Assembly: GCA_031290405.1 (NCBI GenBank)
Contig: JAITNO010000163.1
Coordinates: forward strand, 1 to 5,971
Direction of reading: 5' to 3'
DNA from: Spirochaetaceae bacterium
GTDB taxonomy: Bacteria; Spirochaetota; Spirochaetia; Treponematales; Breznakiellaceae
DNA: 5,971 nt
Shown: piece by piece, positions 1-5,526 of the stretch
Position numbering within the stretch: position 1 is the first letter of the stretch
Layout: each line of letters begins with the position of its first letter
Made by a program: the position numbers and the translations under genes
Notes under the pieces: model-generated
What the model was told of the DNA's origin: nothing
Databases searched by the model: none
What the model saw: only the letters and a program-made list of their open reading frames with translations

Positions 1-126
1 CTGTATGCCGAACGCGGCATTCTGTATGCCGAATGCGGCATTCTGTATGCCGAACGCGGCATTCTGTATGCCGAACGCGGCATTCTGTATGCCGAACGCG
101 GCATTCTGCATCCCGAACGCGGCATT
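1..126. repeat. Tandem array of six 21-bp units with internal dyad
   Basis: Six head-to-tail 21-bp units start at 1, 22, 43, 64, 85 and 106. A fragment (CTGCA) follows at 127-131. Units 1, 3, 4 and 5 are identical; unit 2 differs by one C-to-T change; unit 6 has two changes (CTGCATCCC for CTGTATGCC). Each unit contains ATGCCG-N4-CGGCAT, a perfect 6-bp inverted repeat with a 4-base loop (AACG or AATG), weakened by one mismatch in unit 6. The window begins exactly on a unit boundary, so the array may extend to the left. The unit length is a multiple of three, and + frames 1 and 2 are open through the array, so it could be translated (7-residue repeat LYAERGI in frame 1) or be a non-coding minisatellite. 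Confidence 0.95.
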
Positions 127-492
127 CTGCAGCGAAAATCCGCGTTAATCTGCGGACGCCCTTTCTTCCAATCCGGCGTCGTTAAGTTTACCGGCCGCGC
201 CGTTAAGTTTACCGACGGCGCCGTTAAGTTTACCGGCGGCGCCGTTAAGTTTACCGGCGGCGTCGTTAAGTTTACCGACGGCGTCGTTAAGTTTACCGGC
301 GGCGCCGGGGGACCCTCGAGCAGAGAAAGCTTGGGGAGAAAAGCGTTTCAGGCGCCGCCAAAAGCCGCGCCAAAAGCCGCGCAGAAACCAAAAAAAGTCC
401 CGCAAACAAGCCGCAGGAAAAGACCCCCGCGACCCGCGCGAGGAGCCCGTCGGGTAACTACCCGTGGCTTTTGGGGCGTGGGGGGCGGGTAG
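1..492 (+). CDS. Possible 3' end of a repeat-containing protein (partial, doubtful)
   Basis: Frame 1 on the + strand is open from the window edge to TAG at 490-492 (163 codons), with no ATG, GTG or TTG start that would make the whole stretch a gene inside the window. The conceptual product has six LYAERGI-like heptads, an 18-residue linker, six VKFTGGA-like heptads, and a basic tail rich in Lys, Pro and Ala (PPKAAPKAAQKPKK, then RRKRPPRPARGARR). No known family is recognised. In favour: both arrays share this one frame, and the tail resembles low-complexity basic tails. Against: 21-bp repeats of GC-rich DNA stay open by chance, the variants are not biased to synonymous sites, and the opposite strand is also open over 145-684. 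It may be the end of a real gene that begins to the left, or pure minisatellite DNA. Confidence 0.22.
   Translation: MYAERGILYAECGILYAERGILYAERGILYAERGILHPERGILQRKSALICGRPFFQSGVVKFTGRAVKFTDGAVKFTGGAVKFTGGVVKFTDGVVKFTGGAGGPSSRESLGRKAFQAPPKAAPKAAQKPKKVPQTSRRKRPPRPARGARRVTTRGFWGVGGG
181..306. repeat. Second tandem array of six 21-bp units
   Basis: Six 21-bp units start at 181, 202, 223, 244, 265 and 286. Each begins GTTAAGTTTACCG and ends with a GC-rich half. A partial unit end (CCGGCGTC) lies just before the array at 173-180. The variation is mostly two transition sites, GGC/GAC and GCC/GTC, plus one GGCC variant in the first unit. These changes are non-synonymous in + frame 1 (VKFTGGA-type heptads), + frame 2 and the open minus frame (GKLNDAA-type heptads). 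The substitution pattern therefore gives no sign of selection on a protein. The sequence is unrelated to the 1-126 array, but the period is the same. Confidence 0.95.
358..381. repeat. Two-copy 12-bp tandem repeat
   Basis: CCAAAAGCCGCG occurs twice in tandem (358-369 and 370-381). In the open + frame it encodes the PKAAPKAA stretch. It is a minor repeat of unknown role. Confidence 0.8.
444..492 (+). other. Overlapping inverted repeats with mutually exclusive pairing
   Basis: CGGGTA (451-456) can pair with TACCCG (459-464). An outer AGCC (444-447) can pair with GGCT (466-469), and four T follow at 469-472. The middle arm, read as CTACCCG (458-464), can instead pair with CGGGTAG (486-492), whose last three bases are the TAG stop of the frame open from base 1. 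The two stems cannot form together. This is the geometry of attenuators, but in DNA this GC-rich it could be chance. The T-run is short, so termination here is weak at best. Confidence 0.35.
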
Positions 493-549
493 CTCCCTTC
501 GTCGTGCAAGTTCCCGCAACAGTCCATTCGCATTGAGGTTGTAAATTTG

Positions 550-566
550 CGCCGCTATTCGCGGCG
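550..566. other. GC hairpin
   Basis: CGCCGC (550-555) and GCGGCG (561-566) form a perfect 6-bp inverted repeat around TATTC. It is one of four small hairpins spread over 550-700, ahead of the chemoreceptor gene; the others are at 574-590, 636-649 and 688-700. Confidence 0.5.
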
Positions 567-573
567 TGGCGCG

Positions 574-603
574 GAGGGGGTGCGCCCCTCTTCTCTTCTC
601 TTT
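574..603 (+). terminator. Candidate intrinsic terminator
   Basis: GAGGGG (574-579) pairs with CCCCTC (585-590) around a 5-base loop. A pyrimidine tract rich in T follows immediately (591-603, TTCTCTTCTCTTT). This has the shape of a factor-independent terminator on the + strand. It sits where one is expected, after the frame ending at 492 and before the chemoreceptor promoter region. The T tract is interrupted by C, so efficiency is uncertain. Confidence 0.4.
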
Positions 604-635
604 ACAAAAACAAAGCCGAAAGCTGGGGAACGCAG

Positions 636-700
636 CTTGCGGACGCAAGGCGTATCTCGCAGGGCGCAGCGCCGTAGGCCGCAAAAAGCGCCTGTGGCGC
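636..700. other. Two further small hairpins in the chemoreceptor upstream region
   Basis: CTTGCG (636-641) pairs with CGCAAG (644-649). GCGCC (688-692) pairs with GGCGC (696-700) around TGT. Together with the hairpins at 550-566 and 574-590 they fill the gene-poor stretch between 493 and the promoter region. No tRNA, riboswitch or known small RNA fold is recognised in this stretch. Confidence 0.4.
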
Positions 701-706
701 CCTTAT

Positions 707-736
707 TTGACTTCTTTGGCATTATTTGGGACTATT
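707..736 (+). promoter_or_regulatory. Weak candidate sigma-70-type promoter for the chemoreceptor
   Basis: TTGACT (707-712) matches the -35 consensus at five of six positions. At 17-18 bp spacing the best -10 candidates are GACTAT (730-735) or ACTATT (731-736), both poor. The position fits, 27 bases before the ATG. No sigma-28 or sigma-54 motif was recognised. Confidence 0.28.
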
Positions 737-751
737 CCAAGAGATTTTTTG

Positions 752-757
752 AAGGAG
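752..757 (+). promoter_or_regulatory. Ribosome binding site that fixes the chemoreceptor start
   Basis: AAGGAG lies five bases before the ATG at 763. The reading frame is open back to 547, but this site and the immediately following membrane segment select 763. The site has the same AAGGAG and five-base spacer as the site ahead of the HycB-like gene in the minus-strand operon. Confidence 0.85.
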
Positions 758-762
758 TGTTT

Positions 763-2946
763 ATGAAAATTGGAGTTAAGTTGACGGTGGTTATGGTGGC
801 GCTGAGCGTGGTGGGCGTGGGCGTTCTGGTGGGCGTTACGGGGGGGCTTTCGCGGGCTGCGGTTCGGAGCTTGACGTATTCGGACGCGCAGAGCATTGGC
901 GAAAAGAACGCGAACGCGGTGGAGCTGTGGATGAATCCTTTTATGGATATTGCACGGGACCTTGCGAGCGTTATGCAGAATTACCGCGCGATTCCGCTGC
1001 GGGAGCGGCGGGTGGTGTTTAACGCGGCGCTGGAGGGGATTGTGGGGACGAACCCGACGATTCTGGCGGCGTGGTGCGGCTGGGAGCCGAATGCGCTGGA
1101 CGGGCTGGACGGGGAGTTTGCGGGGACGCCGGGGCACGACGGCTCGGGGCGCTTTCTTCCGTACTGGGTGCGCGATGGGGCTGCGGCGCATCTGGATGTT
1201 CTGGCGGGGGCGGACGTGAGCGACTTCTACCTGGCGCCGCTAAGGGCGGGGCGGGAGTGTCTGATTGAGCCTTACGAGTATGTGCTCAACGGGAAACGCT
1301 CCCGGGTAACGAGTTTGGTGGCGCCGATTCGGGACGGGGGGCGCGTTGTGGGGGTTGCGGGGGTGGACTTCAATCTGGTGGAGCTGCGGGCGATGATTGG
1401 GGCGATGAGGCCTTTTGGCAGCGACTTGGCGGCGGCGTTCTCGAACACGGGGACGATAGTGTCGCACTTCGATGAGTCGCGGATTGGCAAAAACTTAAGC
1501 GAGACTGAGGGGGATATGATGGGGAGCCATCTTCCCGCGGTGATGGAGGCGGTGCGCGAAGGCAAGTCTTACCGTTATGAGATTGCGATGGCCTCTGGGT
1601 TGATGCACGTGTTTGCGACGCCGTTTACGATTGGCAACACGACGACGCCGTGGATGATTATTTTTGCGGTGCCGGACGGGGTGATTATGGCGCCGGTCTA
1701 CGAATTGCTAAAGGTGAGTGTGCTGATTGGGGTTTTGATTCTGATTGCGATGTTTGTGGGGGCGCTGCTCATCTCCCGCTCGATGAGCAGGCCGATTGTG
1801 GGAACGATGAACGTGCTAAAGGATATTTCCCAGGGGGAGGGGGACCTGACGCGGACGATTGTGGTTGCATCGAAGGACGAGATGGGCGAGCTTGCCCATT
1901 ACTTTAACTTGACGCTGGAAAAGATTCGCGCTCTGGTGGTGGTGATTAAGGAGCAGTCGGGCTCTCTCTTTGATATTGGCGTGGATTTGTCCTCGAACAT
2001 GACGGAGACGGCGGCGGCGATAAATCAGATTACCTCTAACATTGAGGGTCTTAAGGGGCAGGCGCTGAACCAGAGCGCCGGCGTTGCCGAGACGAACGCG
2101 ACGATGGAGGGGGTGGCGCTGAACCTCGAACGCCTGAACGCTGATGTGGAGAGGCAGACGGAGAGCGTCTCGAAGTCCTCCTCGGCGATTGAACAGATGA
2201 TTGCGAATATCCGCTCGGTAACGCTTACGCTGGAGAAGAATGCGTCGAGCATGGGGGATCTGGCGTCGGCGTCGGAGCTTGGCCGCACGGGGCTGTCGGA
2301 GGTGGCGACGGACATTAAGGAGATTGCGCGGGGCTCGGAGGGTCTGATGGAGATTAACGGGGTGATGGAGAACATTGCCGCCCAGACGAACCTGCTCAGT
2401 ATGAACGCGGCCATCGAAGCGGCCCACGCGGGGGAGGCGGGCAAGGGCTTCGCCGTGGTGGCCGACGAGATTCGCAAACTGGCGGAGAACTCTTCGGTGC
2501 AGAGTAAGACGATTAGCACGGTGCTTAAGAATATCAAGGCCAACATCGACAAAATTACCCGCAGCGCGGAGAATGTGATGAGTGAGTTTGAGGCGATTGC
2601 CAGCGGGGTGACGACGGTGGCCGATCAGTCGGCCAACATTCGCGCGGCGATGGAGGAGCAGAACGCGGGGAGCCGACAGATCATGGAGGCGATTGCCTCG
2701 CTTAACGAGATTACGGGGCGGGTGAAGGGGGGCTCCGAAGAGATGCTCGAAGGGAGCCGCCAGGTTATCGCCGAGAGCCGGAATCTGGAGTCGGTAACGG
2801 CGGAGATGACCAACGGCATGAACGAGATGGCCTCTGGTGCGCAGCAGATCAACGTGGCCGTTACGCGCGTGAACGCGATTAGCATCTCGAACAAGGAGAG
2901 CATCGACGTGCTGGTGCGCGAGGTGTCAAAGTTCAAGGTGGAGTAG
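763..2946 (+). CDS. Methyl-accepting chemotaxis protein (double-Cache-type sensor, HAMP, signalling domain)
   Basis: This is a 727-residue transmembrane chemoreceptor that would pass ligand binding outside the membrane to CheA/CheW inside. Residues 5-29 are a hydrophobic first membrane segment. Residues about 35-315 are an extracytoplasmic sensor of the Cache type; its core includes GRFLPYWVRDG, an EPYEY segment and SLVAPIRDGGRVVGVAGVDF. Residues about 318-339 are the second membrane segment (VSVLIGVLILIAMFVGALLI). A HAMP linker follows (about 340-395, with SRPI and DEMGELAHYFN), then a long helical signalling domain. The hairpin tip lies at about 536-575 (NIAAQTNLLSMNAAIEAAHA, then GFAVVADEIRKLAE). 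The C-terminus (VSKFKVE) lacks an NWETF-type CheR-tethering pentapeptide. The ligand cannot be read from the sequence. The gene is monocistronic as far as visible and converges on the hydrogenase operon. The start rests on the AAGGAG at 752 and the membrane segment; the 72 in-frame codons upstream look like non-coding leader. Confidence 0.96.
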   Translation: MKIGVKLTVVMVALSVVGVGVLVGVTGGLSRAAVRSLTYSDAQSIGEKNANAVELWMNPFMDIARDLASVMQNYRAIPLRERRVVFNAALEGIVGTNPTILAAWCGWEPNALDGLDGEFAGTPGHDGSGRFLPYWVRDGAAAHLDVLAGADVSDFYLAPLRAGRECLIEPYEYVLNGKRSRVTSLVAPIRDGGRVVGVAGVDFNLVELRAMIGAMRPFGSDLAAAFSNTGTIVSHFDESRIGKNLSETEGDMMGSHLPAVMEAVREGKSYRYEIAMASGLMHVFATPFTIGNTTTPWMIIFAVPDGVIMAPVYELLKVSVLIGVLILIAMFVGALLISRSMSRPIVGTMNVLKDISQGEGDLTRTIVVASKDEMGELAHYFNLTLEKIRALVVVIKEQSGSLFDIGVDLSSNMTETAAAINQITSNIEGLKGQALNQSAGVAETNATMEGVALNLERLNADVERQTESVSKSSSAIEQMIANIRSVTLTLEKNASSMGDLASASELGRTGLSEVATDIKEIARGSEGLMEINGVMENIAAQTNLLSMNAAIEAAHAGEAGKGFAVVADEIRKLAENSSVQSKTISTVLKNIKANIDKITRSAENVMSEFEAIASGVTTVADQSANIRAAMEEQNAGSRQIMEAIASLNEITGRVKGGSEEMLEGSRQVIAESRNLESVTAEMTNGMNEMASGAQQINVAVTRVNAISISNKESIDVLVREVSKFKVE

Positions 2947-2972
2947 GGGGGCGGGGCGCTGGGGCCGACGGC

Positions 2973-3551
2973 TCAGGGGCCGGCGGCGCTGCGGCGCTGG
3001 GCGGCCTCCAAGTCGGCGCTGTAGTTGATGTTGAAGAATGCGTCTTCGCTGTAGCCGTCGGCTATGCAAAGGCGCATTTTTTTGAGGAGGGTGGCTATTT
3101 TATATTCCCCTGCGGCTAGGTTTTGGCGCATGGCGGGCGCACAGGTCTTCTTGTAAAAGGCGTTGAAGGGCTCCAGGAATCCGTCCTCCCGCTGGACGAC
3201 TACGGCGTCTGCGTCGCCATCCCGGAGCAATGCCTTGAGCCTTTCGATGTATTCAAGTGAAATAAAGGGCATATCGCAGGCCGTCACGTAGAGGTACTCG
3301 CTCGTGCAGACCTGGAGGGCGCTGTAGATGCCGGCAAGGGGGCCGGAGCCCAAGGCGTCCTTGACGGTAACGACGCCCCCGCGCTGGAAGGGGGTGTTTG
3401 ACGAGACGATGATCTGGTCAAAGCTCTTACGCAATGCCCCGATGAGCCCGTCGATGACCGGCGCCCCGTCGAGGATGAGCTCCTTTTTGTCATAGCCGAT
3501 GCGAGCGCCCTTACCCCCGGCGAGGATAAGGGCGCTGTTGGTTCTAGTGAT
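2973..3551 (-). CDS. mobA: MobA-like molybdenum cofactor guanylyltransferase with no canonical start codon
   Basis: This family transfers GMP from GTP to molybdopterin, making the guanine dinucleotide cofactor (MGD) used by formate dehydrogenases. Numbering from an ATC codon at 3551-3549 gives 192 residues, a normal MobA length. Visible motifs are the N-terminal nucleotide-binding loop and following Lys (LILAGGKGARIGYDKKEL, about 8-25), GSGPLAGIYSAL (68-79), the metal-binding CDMPF (92-96), EPFNAFY (127-133) and FFNIN (172-176). The first ATG, GTG or TTG in frame is a TTG at 3434, which would remove the whole nucleotide-binding loop; between it and the upstream in-frame stop there is no ATG, GTG, TTG or CTG. 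ATC at 3551 overlaps the hydrogenase stop (ATCACTAG) and has GAAGG five bases upstream, the usual geometry of a coupled start. A rare start codon, a frameshift from the hydrogenase frame, or a sequence error could explain it. The family call is firm; MobA versus a related nucleotidyltransferase is slightly less so. Confidence 0.8.
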   Translation of the reverse strand: MTRTNSALILAGGKGARIGYDKKELILDGAPVIDGLIGALRKSFDQIIVSSNTPFQRGGVVTVKDALGSGPLAGIYSALQVCTSEYLYVTACDMPFISLEYIERLKALLRDGDADAVVVQREDGFLEPFNAFYKKTCAPAMRQNLAAGEYKIATLLKKMRLCIADGYSEDAFFNINYSADLEAAQRRSAAGP

Positions 3552-4923
3552 GGCCGCCTTCGCTGCCTTTATACGAAGTATGCAGGAGATGATGCGACTT
3601 CTCGCCGCAAGGCTCCTTCAAGAAATCATCGTATATCTTCTTGATGTCGGGATTCTCGTGGCTCTTGCGGATAGGCAAGCCCTTGTCGCAATCGTAAAGA
3701 CCCTTGCGCCTCTGCCCATAGGCTTCGACGACGTCCTTGTCCGAGAGGAGCTTGGGCTGGCCGCCGCCTGAGATGCACCCTTCGGGGCAGGTCATGACTT
3801 CGACGAAGTGGCAATCGAGGGTGCCGGCTTCGAGCTGCTCGATAATCGGGTCGATGTTCTTGAGGTTGGTAACGACGCCGACCTTTACGGTAAGATCGCC
3901 GACTTGAACATCCGCCCTGCGGAAGCCTTCGCTGCCGCGAACGGGCAGGATGTCGATGTCCTTAAGTTCCTTCCCGGTGATAAGCTTGTAGCCGGTGCGG
4001 AGGGCGGCCTCCATGACGCCGCCGGTCACGCCGAAGATGACGCCGGCGCCGGTGTACTCGCCGAGCGGCGGGTCGAAGGGCTCCTCGTTCAGCTTGTCAA
4101 AGTCGATGCCGTAGTGTTTGATAAGGTAGCCAAGCTCACGGGTGGTAAGCACGACGTCGACGTCCCTCTCGCCGGAACTCTTCATTTCGGGGCGGGAACA
4201 TTCGAACTCCTTGCACGTACAGGGCATGACGGAAACTGAGTAGACGTCCTTCGCGGCGACTTTATTGAGCTTCGCCCCGTAGGTCTTGAAGATTGGCCCG
4301 AGCATCTGCTGAGGGCTCTTGCACGTGGAAAGGTGCTTCGTCAGGTTGGGGTGGGTGGTCTCGAGATAGCGGACCCACGCGGGACAGCACGAGGTGAACA
4401 TCGGGAGGACGCCGCCCTTGGTAACGCGCTGAACAAGCTCGGTGCCTTCTTCCATGATGGTAAGGTCGGCGCTAAAGTCGGTGTCGTAAGCCCTGCTAAA
4501 GCCGATTTTGCGGAACGCGGCGGCCATCTTGCCGGGGGTAAGACTCCCCAGCGGATAGCCGAAGTCTTCGGCAAGGGCGACGCGGACGGCGGGAGCCGCC
4601 TGCACCATCGTGAACTTTGCCTTCTTGTCCAAAACGTCGATCACCTCTTGGATGTGGCTGACGTTATAGGCGGCAAAGAGCGGCTCGGTAACGCTTTCGG
4701 GAAGATTGCGCTCGGCGCGTTTCTTCAGGTAAAGCTCGACGCCGTGGTCAATCGGCGAAATGTATGACTTGCACTTCTGCACACACTGTCCGCACATGAC
4801 GCAACGGTCTTCGACGATGGTCTGCGGCTCGTGGGGATTGCCTTCGATTGCAAAAACGGGGCACACCTTCGTGCATTCCTGACATCCTGTGCAAATGTCT
4901 TTATCAATGGTAACAACGGTCAT
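3544..4923 (-). CDS. hydA: [FeFe] hydrogenase catalytic subunit (group A, two N-terminal [4Fe-4S] clusters)
   Basis: This 459-residue enzyme interconverts H2 with protons and electrons. An N-terminal ferredoxin domain carries C11-C14-C17-C21 and C41-C44-C47-C51, two [4Fe-4S] relay clusters. The H-cluster signatures are intact: TSCCPAW (177-183; C179 is the likely proton-relay Cys and C180 a ligand), MPCTCKEFE (233-241; C235 ligand), and EVMTCPEGCISGGGQP (375-390; C379 and C383 ligands). The C-terminal small-subunit-like region is complete (HENPDIKKIYDDFLKEPCGE, then LLHTSY). Length and domain order match M2-type enzymes such as HydA2 of hydrogen-dependent CO2 reductase. There is no [2Fe-2S] or NuoE/F-type partner, which argues against an electron-bifurcating HydABC enzyme. 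The ATG directly follows the hycB stop (TAGATG), and AAGGAGG lies seven bases upstream inside the hycB end, so translation is probably coupled. The maturation genes hydE, hydF and hydG are not in the window. Confidence 0.97.
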   Translation of the reverse strand: MTVVTIDKDICTGCQECTKVCPVFAIEGNPHEPQTIVEDRCVMCGQCVQKCKSYISPIDHGVELYLKKRAERNLPESVTEPLFAAYNVSHIQEVIDVLDKKAKFTMVQAAPAVRVALAEDFGYPLGSLTPGKMAAAFRKIGFSRAYDTDFSADLTIMEEGTELVQRVTKGGVLPMFTSCCPAWVRYLETTHPNLTKHLSTCKSPQQMLGPIFKTYGAKLNKVAAKDVYSVSVMPCTCKEFECSRPEMKSSGERDVDVVLTTRELGYLIKHYGIDFDKLNEEPFDPPLGEYTGAGVIFGVTGGVMEAALRTGYKLITGKELKDIDILPVRGSEGFRRADVQVGDLTVKVGVVTNLKNIDPIIEQLEAGTLDCHFVEVMTCPEGCISGGGQPKLLSDKDVVEAYGQRRKGLYDCDKGLPIRKSHENPDIKKIYDDFLKEPCGEKSHHLLHTSYKGSEGGHH

Positions 4924-5499
4924 CTATAGGCCTCCTTCTGTTACAGCCGCCGCGCTCGCCGCCGGCAGGGCCAATGCGCCAAACGCGTTCACCGCGTTAA
5001 TCCGCTTGTCCACGATTTCACTCTGTGCGTCGACTATGCGGAGGGCCTCGTTCGGACAGGTTTTGACGCAGGCAGGCTCGGTTTCGCCGATGCAGAGATC
5101 GCACTTAAAGACGATCCTCGCCGTTGCCTTTTCCGCAGCGAAGGCGTTTGCCTCGCAAAGCGTGAAAACCTCGATGGCGCCGAAAGGACAGGATATGGCG
5201 CAGTTTCTGCAACCAATGCACTTCCGTTCGTCGATAACGACGACGCCGTCTTTCCGTTCGATTGCTCCGGTAAGACACGACTTTTTACAAGGCGCATCCT
5301 CACAGTGATGACACTGAACCGGCATACAGATCCCGCCGTTCTTTGCCAGATACAGGCGTGGGATCACGGGGCTGGCAATAGTGCCAACCGTTTTGGTTTT
5401 TGTTGTGCGATGTCCTGCAAAACAGGCAACTTCGCACGCCCTACAGCCCGAACACTTTTCGGGGTCTGCAAGGACGAATAGAGATTGCTGTACACTCAT
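4924..5499 (-). CDS. hycB: HycB-like four-cluster [4Fe-4S] electron-transfer subunit
   Basis: This 191-residue soluble Fe-S protein should carry electrons between the hydrogenase and a partner enzyme. Four cysteine motifs are visible: C16-C19-C22-C26, C63-C66-C71-C75, C94-C97-C100-C104 and C133-C136-C144-C148. This is the layout of the HycB/HydN/CooF/DmsB family, with four [4Fe-4S] clusters formed by pairwise exchange of the last Cys. No Tat or Sec signal is present, so it is cytoplasmic. The start is well supported by AAGGAG with a five-base spacer. The stop directly abuts the hydA start. HycB next to an M2-type hydA is the arrangement at the end of HDCR operons (hycB3-hydA2 in Acetobacterium), where HycB proteins link HydA to formate dehydrogenase. 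The last 35 residues extend beyond the last cluster as an Ala-rich, hydrophobic tail (NAVNAFGALALPAASAAAV). The partner could be formate dehydrogenase (favoured) or another oxidoreductase. Confidence 0.93.
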   Translation of the reverse strand: MSVQQSLFVLADPEKCSGCRACEVACFAGHRTTKTKTVGTIASPVIPRLYLAKNGGICMPVQCHHCEDAPCKKSCLTGAIERKDGVVVIDERKCIGCRNCAISCPFGAIEVFTLCEANAFAAEKATARIVFKCDLCIGETEPACVKTCPNEALRIVDAQSEIVDKRINAVNAFGALALPAASAAAVTEGGL

Positions 5500-5526
5500 A
5501 AATACTCCTTAAAATTGTACTATATT

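Noticed and set aside
1..306. CRISPR array
   Set aside because: The units are contiguous 21-bp copies with no unique spacers between repeats, and no cas gene is present.
145..684. Minus-strand 179-codon frame with GKLNDAA-type heptads
   Set aside because: It has no ribosome binding site, it runs through hairpins and the repeat array, its N-terminal half has no protein-like character, and the heptad variants are non-synonymous. It is best explained as the shadow of a stop-free 21-bp repeat.
714..735. Sigma-54 or sigma-28 promoter before the chemoreceptor
   Set aside because: TTGGCATTATTTGGG lacks the GC element at the required spacing for sigma-54, and no TAAA/GCCGATAA pair for sigma-28 is present.
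547..762. N-terminal extension of the chemoreceptor to a TTG at 547
   Set aside because: The extension is Arg-rich with no domain and covers hairpins. AAGGAG five bases before ATG 763, and a membrane segment right after it, mark the real start.
2947..2972. Bidirectional terminator between the convergent chemoreceptor and mobA-like genes
   Set aside because: The 26-bp gap is GC-rich, with no clear stem followed by a T-run on either strand.
3499..4767. Plus-strand frames opposite the hydrogenase and mobA genes
   Set aside because: They are antisense shadows of strongly supported minus-strand genes and contain no recognisable motifs.
5515..5520. TACAAT on the minus strand as a -10 box for a separate hycB promoter
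   Set aside because: No acceptable -35 lies 16-18 bp upstream, and a start from it would fall inside the AAGGAG at 5505-5510, leaving no usable ribosome binding site.
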